Below are positions 6,239-13,941 of a stretch of DNA of 64,000 bases, piece by piece (the stretch's first letter is position 1; every line of letters begins with the position of its first letter). This DNA comes from Geomobilibacter sp964432205 (GTDB taxonomy: Bacteria; Desulfobacterota; Desulfuromonadia; Geobacterales; DSM-12255), in NCBI GenBank assembly GCA_964432205.1, contig CAYSMK010000010.1:1-64000 (forward strand). Reading direction: 5' to 3'. Below the pieces are notes generated by a model. It searched no databases and was not told where the DNA came from. It saw only the letters and a list, made by a program, of their open reading frames with translations. The position numbers were made by a program, and so were the translations under genes.

Positions 6239-7654
6239 TTACTGTAACAGAGTGCCAGTGGAAGTCGAGGCGGTTGGCCGTGGATTTTGTGCACCATCTT
6301 CGAGGGACGGGGCGAGAGGTCCACTCCGTTGACCGCGCCGATTGTCCTGGATCTGCCGCTTCGCCACGCCGGTCCCCGGCCACCCGCCTTCGCTGAAGGT
6401 GATGCTTCCCAAGGCCAAGAGCTTCTCCCTGAAAAGCATCCCCGTCGCCCCCTGGAGCAAGGCCGGCAGCACCTTACTGGCGACCTGTTCCTCACCGCGC
6501 TCTACCGTGTGAAAGCAGAGGTTGAGCTGATCTGACACCCCCTGCGACCGGATTTCGGCCGTGAAATCGAGCACACCGGGGATCGGAAAGAGCGCCTCGT
6601 CCAGGGCGGACATCAATAACCGTCCCCCCCCCTTGAGGGAAAGCTCCGCCCCAATCCTGCCCCGCACCCGTCCCAGGCGCTTCAGAACGGTGCCACAGGG
6701 ACAGGGGGGGGGGACGAGACGCGCCAGATCGCCGGTCCGGTAACGCACCAGTGGCATGCCACGGCGGCGAAGGGTCGTGAAGACCACCTCTCCTTCCTCC
6801 CCGTCGGCGACCGGCATGCCGGTTCCGGGATCGATGACTTCGGTGTAGAGATCGGCCTCGCGCAGGTGGTAGCCGTCACCGGCTTCGCACTCGACCCCTC
6901 CTCCCAGACCGGTCTCGGTCATGCCGTAGTGGGTGAGGACGCGGCAGCCCCAAAGCCGCTCCAGTTCCCGCTCGATCGCCTTGGGGACGTAGTCGGTGGA
7001 AAGCAGGACACTTTCCACCCACCCCTTCGGAATCGTCCCCGCAAGGTCACCGCGAGCCAGGGCCAGGATCTGGGTGGGAATCCCCACCAGGCAGGGGCAA
7101 GGGTGCTTCATGATTGCGGCACGCGCCGCCGCATGGTCGCGCACCGGTCCGAACACCACCGGATTCACCCGCGTCCTGATCAGCCCTCTGGCCAACAGGT
7201 CACCCACGCTGTCCGGGAGTTCGCCGGGGAGAAAGATGATCACCGTGGCGCCCGGCTCCACGAGGGTCGCCATCCCGTGGGCAAAGAAATCGACGGTGGC
7301 TTCCAGGTCCCGGGCGGTGAAGAAGACCCGCTTTGCCGGGCCGGTGGTTCCCGAGCTCTGCAGCGTCACCACCCTCTCGATCTCGTCCTGTGAACAGCAC
7401 AGCATCCTCGGCCCCTGCTCCCGAAGGTCATCGGCGGTCGTGAAGGGTAGTGTGGAGAACCGTTTCAGCTCCTTGACCGGGTCCACCCCGATGCCGGCGA
7501 AGAGATCACGGTAAAAGGGGCACTTCTCCCGCACGTAGTCGACCGTCTCCCGCAGTCGCTGCAACTGATACCGGTCGATCCGTTCCGTCAGGGTACCGTC
7601 ATCGTGGGCAGGCACCCTGGCTGCGAGCCACCCCTCCAGCGGCGTCTTTTTCAC
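6239..7654 (-). CDS. PaaK-like AMP-dependent CoA ligase (DVU_1553-type)
   Basis: 471 residues of the phenylacetate-CoA ligase type. The N-terminus has REKCPFYRDLF, the AMP-binding loop is LQSSGTTGPAKRVFF, and YGMTETG, YRTGDLARL and a CPCGTVLKRLGRVRGR segment follow. It activates a carboxylate to acyl-AMP and then acyl-CoA; the substrate is not evident. I chose a GTG start because GGAGG lies seven bases upstream, just after the radical SAM stop. About 45 C-terminal residues (after KRQIQDNRRG) are low-complexity and look unconserved. As I recall, this subfamily co-occurs with the radical SAM, methyltransferase and redox genes found here. It could supply a CoA ester to the BamB-type enzyme (inference). 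Confidence 0.75.
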   Translation of the reverse strand: MKKTPLEGWLAARVPAHDDGTLTERIDRYQLQRLRETVDYVREKCPFYRDLFAGIGVDPVKELKRFSTLPFTTADDLREQGPRMLCCSQDEIERVVTLQSSGTTGPAKRVFFTARDLEATVDFFAHGMATLVEPGATVIIFLPGELPDSVGDLLARGLIRTRVNPVVFGPVRDHAAARAAIMKHPCPCLVGIPTQILALARGDLAGTIPKGWVESVLLSTDYVPKAIERELERLWGCRVLTHYGMTETGLGGGVECEAGDGYHLREADLYTEVIDPGTGMPVADGEEGEVVFTTLRRRGMPLVRYRTGDLARLVPPPCPCGTVLKRLGRVRGRIGAELSLKGGGRLLMSALDEALFPIPGVLDFTAEIRSQGVSDQLNLCFHTVERGEEQVASKVLPALLQGATGMLFREKLLALGSITFSEGGWPGTGVAKRQIQDNRRGQRSGPLAPSLEDGAQNPRPTASTSTGTLLQ

Positions 7655-7667
7655 GTGATCTCCTCCC

Positions 7668-9065
7668 TCATGCCAGCTCCGCACCGCCTTGATTCATTGC
7701 ACCGCGGTAGAGGCTCCGTCCATCCCTGCTGGTCAGGTTGTAGGCACAGAATGGCACCAACCTGCCGTCGGCAGAAATGACCGAAATGCAGCAGCCCCGC
7801 AGCCGCTCCAGATCCAGGTTTTCGGCATCCTGGAAGGCCATGGCGGAGATGGTGAAGCTCCTGGTGGCGACCTCCTGGAGAAACAGATCCAGATCAAGAA
7901 CCCCTTCGACCCGGACCGCATCCGGTTTGCTCCCGCTGCAGCAGGCGGTATGTGCTGCGGATGGCAGCTTCCAGCGCCGTGACACGGTATCGACGGTCTT
8001 TCTGATCCCCCCCCTGCCGCAATCCGACGTACAGCAGCTATCGCCGTCCGTCGCCCCGAGCGGCCGCAGACCGCCATCGGCCGAGTAGATGTAACTGGCG
8101 TGAAAGGAACAGTGGGCATGTTCGCCGCCCGGGGGAGAAAAGTCCGCCACCTTGAGCAGCCCACCCGTCTGCCCCTCAAGACAGCCCATCAGTTCGGGCA
8201 GGGTAAAACGGTCTGCACGGTTAAGCTCCGGGAAGCGGCCGAAATAGCTGACCGGCTGGAAATGAATCCCCCGCACGACCGGGGCTAGGTCCAGGGCCTG
8301 CCGGACTATGGCGCCGATGGCGTCACTGTTTACGCCCCTCACCAGGGTCGGGACCAGGACGACGCCGAGGCCGGCCTCTCCGGCATTCCTGACGGCCCGG
8401 AGCTTCTCCTCCAGGAGCGCTCTTCCCCTCAAGGTGCGGTAGATCCCGTCGTCGACCCCGTCGAACTGGAGGAAGACCGACGAAAGGCCTGCCGCCTGCA
8501 GCCGCTGTGCATAGCTTTTGTCCGAGGCAAGGCGGAGACCGTTCGTATTGAGCTGGATGAAGGAAAACCCGATCCGCCGCGCCGCGGCGACGATCTCCGG
8601 CAGGTCGTCCCGCAGGGTGGGCTCCCCTCCCGATAACTGGAGATTGCACGGACCCGCCGCCGCCATGGCCCGTTCCAGCAGCTTTGAGATCTTCTCCAAC
8701 GACGGATCCTCTGTATCCCTATGGCCGGCATCGGCAAAACAGACGGCGCATTGCAAGTTGCACCGGTCCGTCACTTCGAGCAGAACCGAGCAGGGCATCT
8801 GTTCATGGGCGCTGCAGAGGCCACAGTCGAAAGGGCACCCCCTGTCAACGGTTCCATAGCAGATATCCGGATGGACAGGGGGCTTCGGCCGCCGCCATTT
8901 GGCCATGGACGGCTCTCCACGCCAGATGAGGGTCCTGAAGGAACCGTGTTCTTCACACGTTTTGTCCTGAAACACCTCGTTGCCCAGCAGTTGACGTACC
9001 GCCTTGATCCGCTTGAGGCAGACAGGGCAGACGCTTTCGGTCTCGTTCGGGTTCACTTTTTCCAT
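7668..9065 (-). CDS. Radical SAM protein (TrsS-like)
   Basis: 465 residues. It starts with a CPVC zinc-type knuckle, then CPFDCGLCSAHEQMPC, the canonical radical SAM cluster CNLQCAVC (CxxxCxxC), SGGEPTLRDDL for SAM binding, and a C-terminal Cys-rich part (SCCTSDCGRGG, TACCSG). The layout resembles MoaA-like proteins with extra clusters, and the families annotated as TrsS, some of which are selenoproteins; I see no in-frame TGA here. It lies 11 bases after the methyltransferase stop. Substrate unknown. With the methyltransferase, CoA ligase and redox protein it forms a set that accompanies aldehyde oxidoreductase-type enzymes in Desulfovibrio (from memory), probably for cofactor or protein modification. 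Confidence 0.8.
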   Translation of the reverse strand: MEKVNPNETESVCPVCLKRIKAVRQLLGNEVFQDKTCEEHGSFRTLIWRGEPSMAKWRRPKPPVHPDICYGTVDRGCPFDCGLCSAHEQMPCSVLLEVTDRCNLQCAVCFADAGHRDTEDPSLEKISKLLERAMAAAGPCNLQLSGGEPTLRDDLPEIVAAARRIGFSFIQLNTNGLRLASDKSYAQRLQAAGLSSVFLQFDGVDDGIYRTLRGRALLEEKLRAVRNAGEAGLGVVLVPTLVRGVNSDAIGAIVRQALDLAPVVRGIHFQPVSYFGRFPELNRADRFTLPELMGCLEGQTGGLLKVADFSPPGGEHAHCSFHASYIYSADGGLRPLGATDGDSCCTSDCGRGGIRKTVDTVSRRWKLPSAAHTACCSGSKPDAVRVEGVLDLDLFLQEVATRSFTISAMAFQDAENLDLERLRGCCISVISADGRLVPFCAYNLTSRDGRSLYRGAMNQGGAELA

Positions 9066-9076
9066 GACGTCACCCT

Positions 9077-9760
9077 TTACCATGGACTGCCGTTCTTGAG
9101 TTTCCTGGCCACCAGCAGAAAATAGCTGATCACCGGCCGGTCCATCGTTCGTTCTTTCCACCTCTGATCGCCCCTCCACGCGTCCGGCAGGCATTCGCCG
9201 GCCAGGATCATCCGGACCGCGAACTCCTTCAGCAGCCGGTCGTGCGCCTCCCATGCCAGAAGGGTGAACCCGCGCGCCGATACCAGGTCGCGGATCTCCT
9301 CCTCCGTGAGCAGGTCATCCGCCGGAGCCGTTCCTTTACTGAAAACGTCGCTCAGTACCAGATAACCCCCATCCTTAACAACCCGGGCAAACTCATCGAG
9401 AGCCGCTGACCTGTCGTCGAGAATGGAAAGGACGCATTCACAAAGCAGGAGATCGCAGGTGTCGTTACGAAAGGGGATCGTTTCCGCCCGGCCCTGGATG
9501 AAGCGAGCCGTTTCCAGTCGGGTGGCAGCTTCACCGAGGAGCGTTTCCGAATGGTCGAGTCCTACCAGGCGGTAGTGACCGGTCCGTTCCAGGTGCTGCA
9601 GGGTTCCCCCTGCACCGCAACCGATATCGGCGACAAGGGAACCGGCAGGAAGGCGGCAGAGCTCCAGCGCCCTGTCGGTGAGCTCAGGGCCTCCCGGCCG
9701 TATGCACGGCCCCACTATACGGCCGATCTCCGACCAGTTGAAAGCTGTATCGTTCATCAT
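9077..9760 (-). CDS. SAM-dependent methyltransferase (DVU_1556-type)
   Basis: 227 residues with a class I methyltransferase fold: motif I VADIGCGAGGTLQHL, motif II VGLDHSE, GRAETIPFRNDTCDLLLCECVLSI, and FARVVKDGGYLVLSDVF. Only a weak ribosome site is visible; the start may be either of two adjacent ATGs. Acceptor unknown. It sits between the zinc-ribbon protein and the radical SAM gene with gaps of 21 and 11 bases, so all are co-transcribed from the riboswitch leader near 13.7 kb. Confidence 0.75.
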   Translation of the reverse strand: MMNDTAFNWSEIGRIVGPCIRPGGPELTDRALELCRLPAGSLVADIGCGAGGTLQHLERTGHYRLVGLDHSETLLGEAATRLETARFIQGRAETIPFRNDTCDLLLCECVLSILDDRSAALDEFARVVKDGGYLVLSDVFSKGTAPADDLLTEEEIRDLVSARGFTLLAWEAHDRLLKEFAVRMILAGECLPDAWRGDQRWKERTMDRPVISYFLLVARKLKNGSPW

Positions 9761-9781
9761 GTCACCGTGTCACCGGGAGGG

Positions 9782-10264
9782 CTACTTGTCTTCCAGCGCC
9801 TGCTCTGCCTCGGCCACTTTCCCTGTGGCCAGTTCCTCCGCCACGAGGATGAAACCGCACCGGGAACACGCCGGAAGATTGATGGGGAAGATGGACTGCA
9901 TATACTGAAGCCTTACCGTCTGGACTTCCAAGGGGATCTGGCACTGATTGCAGAGCCAGTCGCTGTTACTGCCGGACTTTACCCACTCCTCAGTGCTCCC
10001 GCCCGACTTCATCACCATCCTGTGGGAATAGGCGGTATGCACCCGATAGCCCGCATCAGTCAGGCTGTATTCCACCCAGTACGTGACCGCTTTGGGCCGA
10101 TAGCAGGCGAGACACCGGTCGATGGAAGGGTTGATCAGCTTCTTCCCGGTGGTCTCGGCATGATGGATTACCTTCTGCACGTCTTCCTTCCGGATTAGTC
10201 GATCCTCCAAAAGACGCTGAACATCCTCGGCGATATGCAAACATGTCTGCTCATACGTATTCAT
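9782..10264 (-). CDS. Zinc-ribbon/redox protein (DVU_1557-type)
   Basis: 160 residues with three Cys pairs: CLAC, CNQC and CSRCGF, probably a rubredoxin- or zinc-ribbon-like metal site. The N-terminal third is helical (AEDVQRLLEDRLIRKEDVQKVIHHAE). I place the start at the second in-frame ATG, because the upstream ATG would make the coding region run through a perfect GC-rich hairpin. It belongs to the gene set with the ferredoxin upstream and the methyltransferase downstream. A role in electron transfer to the radical SAM protein or the W enzyme is plausible but unproven. Confidence 0.65.
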   Translation of the reverse strand: MNTYEQTCLHIAEDVQRLLEDRLIRKEDVQKVIHHAETTGKKLINPSIDRCLACYRPKAVTYWVEYSLTDAGYRVHTAYSHRMVMKSGGSTEEWVKSGSNSDWLCNQCQIPLEVQTVRLQYMQSIFPINLPACSRCGFILVAEELATGKVAEAEQALEDK

Positions 10265-10278
10265 CTGTGTCTCAATCA

Positions 10279-10303
10279 GGCCCCCCGGCATAGCCGGGGG
10301 GCC
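10279..10303 (-). terminator. Strong intercistronic hairpin, possible attenuator
   Basis: A perfect inverted repeat GGCCCCCCGG/CCGGGGGGCC with a five-base loop, between the ferredoxin gene and the redox-protein gene. No T run follows, so it is more likely an RNA-stabilising or processing element, or a leaky terminator. Either would let the W-enzyme and ferredoxin be made in excess over the accessory proteins. Confidence 0.55.
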
Positions 10304-10330
10304 TATCTCGTTCATTCGTCTAATGTCCTA

Positions 10331-10861
10331 TCACTTCTGTGAAAGTCTGGCAACACTGTCCAGCAACTTCTGCAGCCCATGCTTCTTCATCAATGATTCC
10401 AGGCCAATCTCCATCTCGCTCTCGCTTGGTTTCTCTTCGTCCACTTCCTCTTCCCGTTCCTCGTAGATCAGGGCATCGACCAGGCACCACTTGACACATA
10501 TGGGCTCGTCTTCTCCATCGCACATGTCGCACTTGAGAGGAAGTCCGGAGTCGGGCTCTTTGAACAGGTCCCTGGCGGGGCAGGAGGCCCGGCAGGAGTC
10601 GCACTCGCTGTATTCCTTGCCGTCGATGATGTACTTGTTTCTGCCCATGCATTCGGACTCGGTGTACTCACCCGCGAATACCGGCATCCAGATGTCTTCG
10701 AGTCGGTTCGTGACAATCTGAATACGGGATCGTGCCGGGTTATTGCTGCTGTACGGCGGAACGGCGTGAAAGGCGGAACACATGATCTCGCAGGTCCGGC
10801 AACCGTTGCACTTGTCGGCATTTACCGTGATCGTCCTGATCTTTTTCTTAATTTTGGCCAT
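10331..10861 (-). CDS. BamC/AorA-type polyferredoxin, electron-transfer subunit
   Basis: 176 residues with Fe-S cluster motifs CNGCRTCEIMC, CDSCRASCP and CDMCDGEDEPICVKWC, the pattern of the small electron-transferring subunit next to BamB or AorB. The C-terminal 45 residues are acidic and helical. It overlaps the end of the tungsten-enzyme gene by 14 bases, so the two are made together and should form a complex in the cytosol. It would pass electrons between the W site and ferredoxin or a larger complex. No BamD-I homologues are in the window. Confidence 0.8.
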   Translation of the reverse strand: MAKIKKKIRTITVNADKCNGCRTCEIMCSAFHAVPPYSSNNPARSRIQIVTNRLEDIWMPVFAGEYTESECMGRNKYIIDGKEYSECDSCRASCPARDLFKEPDSGLPLKCDMCDGEDEPICVKWCLVDALIYEEREEEVDEEKPSESEMEIGLESLMKKHGLQKLLDSVARLSQK

Positions 10862-12818
10862 TTTTCAATATACCTCTCTTTTCCAAGTCATCGGCAACAT
10901 AGCCCAGATCCAGTTCTTCCAACTTCTCCCGCGTGGGAATGCCGTCGTGATTCCATCCCTTGAATCTGTAATAGGTGGACAGGAGTTCTTCCTCGAGTTC
11001 GGGAAATCTCTTTTTCCAATGATCTGCCGGCGGCTTCTCATCGGCCCTCGTGATCCCTTTCCGGTTATTGTATGCCCGGTGCAGGTTCCGGTTCCTGTTG
11101 ACGATCTTCTTCAGGCCGGTCTCATCCAGGTCCATCCCGGTCGCTGCCGAGATCAACAGTGGGTAGTTGTGTATATGATAGGGGGGCTTGAAGCAAAACG
11201 ACGACATGCCGCAGCACATGCCGCAGGCATCATCGATGTTGTGCATCATTTCCATCCAGTCCACGATTTCGGAGGCGATGTCAGGGGTCGGGTAATAGGG
11301 TATCGACTTTTCTCCCCGTGGCTCCCAGTCGAGCACCCATTGCTTGAACTTTTCATCGGGAAGCTGAGGCCAGTCTCTGACAAAGTTTTCTCGCTGCTCC
11401 ATCGTGGGAAAGGCCGATTGGGGCCATTGACCTTCCATCTGGGTAATACTTATCTTCTCGTTGGTGGACAGCATCAGGTAATAAAGAGGATCCATGGTTC
11501 CTAGTTTGATGGGAAGCTGTTCATGCTTCTTGATGGTATTGTGGTCAAAAGCTTCCGCGCCGTTGCCAATCTTTCGGGCCGCAAAATAGACGCCGTCAGC
11601 GAGCACATCGCCGATTCCTTCCCGCCGCACAACCCTGTCAAGCAGCCAGAAGAATCTCCCCTCCTTGTCGGACGGACATCCTGCGAAATCCTTGTCGGTC
11701 AGAATGCCGGCTTCATAGAGTTCGACAGCGAATGCCAGAATCTGCGGGGTTGAGAAGGAATCGACCCCGTACTCGGAGGCGCGCTGCAGGATTTTCCAGC
11801 CAAAATCCAGGTCGTCGACATACGCCGCCATGGCATAGGTAAGCTTCCCGAAACATTTCGCCATGTATCTGGGAGCATCCTTCGGGGAAACCAATGCCCC
11901 GCAATGCTGGGGACAGTTGAAGCAGCTTATCAGCCGCTTTACCGCGCCATGTTGAGACTTTGTCCAGGACTCATTGATCTCATCGGTCCAGAAATCCCTT
12001 CTCCGGGTCCGGGCATTGCCCCAGGCAAAATTTTCGGTGTGCCATTTCTCATCGGTATGCTTCATCTCCTGTGGCGACCCGATACCGGACATGATGGTCA
12101 TGACGTCCTGAATGGGATTGTTGTTCCGGAAGTGTATATACTCCGTCACGTCCTGCATATGCTTCATGAACTCTTCCGGTCGGGCAAGGTAGACGTCCTT
12201 GGTTCCACGAACGGCAATGGCCTTTATCTTCTTGTCGCCCATGACGGCTCCGCCACCGAGTCTGCTGGCGCTGGACCGGGACTGCTCGATGGAAGCAGTG
12301 AAGACCCGGTTCTCGCCGGCCAGGCCGATGGCGGCCACCTGGGCTTTGGGCTGATTCAACTCTTTGCGGATAAGGTCCTGCGTTTCAAGAGCGCCTTTCC
12401 CCTGCAAATGCGTGGCATCACGTATCTCGATCTTGTCATTGTTTATGTACAAATAGACCCAGTCCGGGGACTTGTTGCGAAAGACCACCTTGTCATAACC
12501 GGCATACTTCAATTCCGCCGCGAAAAACCCTCCCATCATCGGATATACCAATGTGTCCGACTGCGGCGAAACAAAGGTAACTACGGAACGGTTGGCACTG
12601 AAAATAGGCGTGCCGTTTAACAGGCCGGTGCTGAAGACGAGCAGATTCTCGGGATCAAACGCCTTGACCTCCGGAGGAACCCTGTCCCAGTGCAACTTGA
12701 TACTGGTACCCAGACCCCCGAGATGAAGCTCCATCAACTTGGGGTCGGTTGCCACCCGCTCAATGTTTCCTGTGGCCAAGTCAATTTCCAAATAATATCC
12801 TGCCTCTGCGTATCTCAT
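10848..12818 (-). CDS. Tungsten oxidoreductase of the AOR family, BamB type
   Basis: 656 residues, about the length of BamB of class II benzoyl-CoA reductase and longer than most AORs. Visible features: the N-terminal beta domain (AGYYLEIDLATGNIERVATDP), pterin-binding SRSSASRLGGGAVMGDKKIKA, 4Fe-4S ligands C299, C302 and C306 plus C535, and E251, H260 and C322. From memory, those last three residue numbers match the active-site Glu, His and the W-ligand Cys of BamB. The enzyme should carry W-bis-pterin and a 4Fe-4S cluster. It has BamC next to it but lacks BamDEFGHI, and a CoA ligase is in the operon. It could therefore reduce or oxidise an acyl-CoA or an aldehyde. ATG preceded by GAGGGGGAAAA. 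Controlled by three riboswitches and a palindromic operator. Confidence 0.85.
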   Translation of the reverse strand: MRYAEAGYYLEIDLATGNIERVATDPKLMELHLGGLGTSIKLHWDRVPPEVKAFDPENLLVFSTGLLNGTPIFSANRSVVTFVSPQSDTLVYPMMGGFFAAELKYAGYDKVVFRNKSPDWVYLYINNDKIEIRDATHLQGKGALETQDLIRKELNQPKAQVAAIGLAGENRVFTASIEQSRSSASRLGGGAVMGDKKIKAIAVRGTKDVYLARPEEFMKHMQDVTEYIHFRNNNPIQDVMTIMSGIGSPQEMKHTDEKWHTENFAWGNARTRRRDFWTDEINESWTKSQHGAVKRLISCFNCPQHCGALVSPKDAPRYMAKCFGKLTYAMAAYVDDLDFGWKILQRASEYGVDSFSTPQILAFAVELYEAGILTDKDFAGCPSDKEGRFFWLLDRVVRREGIGDVLADGVYFAARKIGNGAEAFDHNTIKKHEQLPIKLGTMDPLYYLMLSTNEKISITQMEGQWPQSAFPTMEQRENFVRDWPQLPDEKFKQWVLDWEPRGEKSIPYYPTPDIASEIVDWMEMMHNIDDACGMCCGMSSFCFKPPYHIHNYPLLISAATGMDLDETGLKKIVNRNRNLHRAYNNRKGITRADEKPPADHWKKRFPELEEELLSTYYRFKGWNHDGIPTREKLEELDLGYVADDLEKRGILKNGQN

Positions 12819-12834
12819 TTTTCCCCCTCTTTCT

Positions 12835-13017
12835 TTAGTCTGCTATCCTGAGGCACTTCTGCAACGAATGCTGGCAAAAACCTCCACATGCTTCCTTGAC
12901 GCTGCCCCCCCCGTTTCCAAGATGAAGCTCCATGAGCTTGGGGTCGGTTGCCACCCGTTCAATGTTTCCCGTTGCCACGTTGATTTCCAAATAGCATCCA
13001 GCCTCTTCGCATTTCAT
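12835..13017 (-). CDS. 60-codon partial duplicate of the tungsten-enzyme N-terminus
   Basis: The first 34 residues are almost the same as the start of the next gene: both share ATGNIERVATDPKLMELHLG. A diverged tail follows, EACGGFCQHSLQKCLRIAD with four Cys overall added relative to the parent. The duplicate keeps a very good ribosome site (AAGGAGG seven bases ahead) and ends 16 bases before the full gene's ATG. It may be debris of a tandem duplication or deletion, a small expressed protein, or a translated leader that couples to the enzyme gene. Nucleotide identity extends through the shared part, so the event is recent. Confidence 0.5.
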   Translation of the reverse strand: MKCEEAGCYLEINVATGNIERVATDPKLMELHLGNGGGSVKEACGGFCQHSLQKCLRIAD

Positions 13018-13076
13018 GTTTACCCCCTCCTTAACTGTGTGATTATTCTAATCTTCCACTGCGCTGTCGCCGGAAA

Positions 13077-13237
13077 ACAAAAGGGGCGCTCTCCGGATAG
13101 AAAGGCCCCTTGACGTCCCGGACAAGGCTCCGGGTCGCCATGGTCCCCTTTGCATAAGGAAGGCAAAGCCGTTTCCAGCGATACCCATAGGCCGGACCGC
13201 CATGGGGGATTTTCCCTTTAGGCGCCGCGGCTCGGAG
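13077..13237 (-). promoter_or_regulatory. Moco/tungsten-cofactor-type riboswitch, third (gene-proximal) of three
   Basis: Leftward aptamer: CTCCGAGCCGCGGCGCCTAA, GGCCTATGGG, GCTGGAAACGGC, CCTTATGCAAAGGGG. It is followed by a terminator (AAGGGGC.../...GCGCCCCTTTT, then GTTTT). It is nearly identical to the middle copy, about 221 bases away. It ends 60 bases before the 60-codon partial gene. Confidence 0.85.
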
Positions 13238-13300
13238 ACAGTTGTTCGATTTTCAGTTAGTACCCACGGCTGTTACTGCCAGCAACGACAGCCGGGAAAA

Positions 13301-13458
13301 CAAAAGGGGCGCTCTCTTGATAGAAAGGCCCCTTGACGTCCCGGACAATCTTCCGGGCGTTGGGTCCCCTTTGCATAAGGAAGGCAAGGCCGTTTCCAGC
13401 GATACCCATAGGCCGGACCGCCATGGGGGATTTTCCCTTTAGGCGCCGCGGCTCGGAG
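13301..13458 (-). promoter_or_regulatory. Moco/tungsten-cofactor-type riboswitch, second of three
   Basis: Same aptamer landmarks and its own terminator (CAAGGGGCCTTTC/GAGCGCCCCTTTTG). The aptamer 5' two thirds match the third copy base for base over a long stretch, including GCGCCTAAAGGG and CGGTCCGGCCTATGGG. The distal stem (CCCGGAAGATTGTCCGGG) differs from the third copy. Confidence 0.85.
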
Positions 13459-13522
13459 ACAGTTGTTGAGTTTTTGGTTTTTACCCACGGCTGTTACTGC
13501 CAGCAACGACAGCCGGGAAAAC

Positions 13523-13678
13523 AAAAAGGGCACTCTCTTGATAGAAAGGCCCCTTGACGGCGCAGTCATGCTTCCGCGCCGCCATGGTCCCCTTTGCATA
13601 AGGAAGGCCCCGTTTCCCGCGTTACCCATAGGCCGGACCGCCATGAGGGATTTCCCTTTTAGGCGCCGCGGCTCGGAG
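13523..13678 (-). promoter_or_regulatory. Moco/tungsten-cofactor-type riboswitch, first (promoter-proximal) of three
   Basis: Aptamer with CTCCGAGCCGCGGCGCCTAAAA and GGCCTATGGG, then a terminator ending in CCCTTTTTGTTTT. The tetraloop stem is shortened and altered, GCGGGAAACGGGGC in place of GCTGGAAACGGC followed by CTTTG. This copy may therefore be weaker or tuned differently. Copies 1, 2 and 3 repeat at a 220-221-base period including linker, so they arose by tandem duplication. Confidence 0.85.
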
Positions 13679-13696
13679 ACTGTTGTTCGATTTTCA

Positions 13697-13717
13697 ACCG
13701 CGAACACTGTTCGCGGT
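13697..13717. repeat. Perfect 10-bp-arm palindrome between promoter and riboswitches
   Basis: ACCGCGAACA and its exact complement separated by one base. It lies about 20 bases ahead of the first aptamer and 65 bases after the palindromic operator on the leftward strand. As RNA it would form a ten-pair hairpin with almost no loop; as DNA it could be a second protein site. There is no T run, so it is not a terminator. Confidence 0.5.
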
Positions 13718-13781
13718 ATGTTGCCTACTTCAACCGGAGGCTCGACTCTCCACCGGCTGTTCACTGCCAATTTGCATTGGT

Positions 13782-13801
13782 GTAAACTGGTACCACATTA
13801 C
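13782..13801 (-). promoter_or_regulatory. Conserved 20-bp palindromic operator, copy 3
   Basis: On the leftward strand it reads GTAATGTGGTACCAGTTTAC, 15 of 20 bases equal to each of the sites at 4851 and 17728, with the core TGGTAC and outer GTA/TAC arms kept. A -35-like TTGACC lies nine bases upstream of it, as TTGACA lies eight bases upstream of the GNAT site. The site therefore overlaps the promoter spacer. Confidence 0.6.
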
Positions 13802-13874
13802 TATTATCTGGGTCAAGAAAAACCTGCGACAAGAAAAGTTCCCGCTGGACAGGGGGGCACCGGATCTCTTTCCA

Positions 13875-13909
13875 GAAGGAAGGCGCTGCCGTTTCCGACA
13901 GCGCCCTTT
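13875..13909 (-). terminator. Terminator-like hairpin after the aldehyde dehydrogenase
   Basis: Stem GGCGCTG/CAGCGCC, extendable by near-pairs, with a GGAAAC-containing loop, about 35 bases after the dehydrogenase stop on the leftward strand. The tail CTTCCTTCTG is only moderately T-rich. The GGAAAC loop recalls the riboswitch tetraloop but the other aptamer landmarks are absent. Confidence 0.55.
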
Positions 13910-13941
13910 GGCCGGCCGACCCGTCAAGGATGTTTGGTGAA

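Noticed and set aside
13273..13770. A 165-codon open frame with internal repeats on the minus strand
   Set aside because: It translates the riboswitch array; the repeats are RNA aptamers, not protein.
13872..13935. A fourth riboswitch after the aldehyde dehydrogenase
   Set aside because: It shares a GGAAAC loop and GGCCGGCC but lacks CTCCGAG, the receptor strands and a closing GGAG. A simple terminator explains it.
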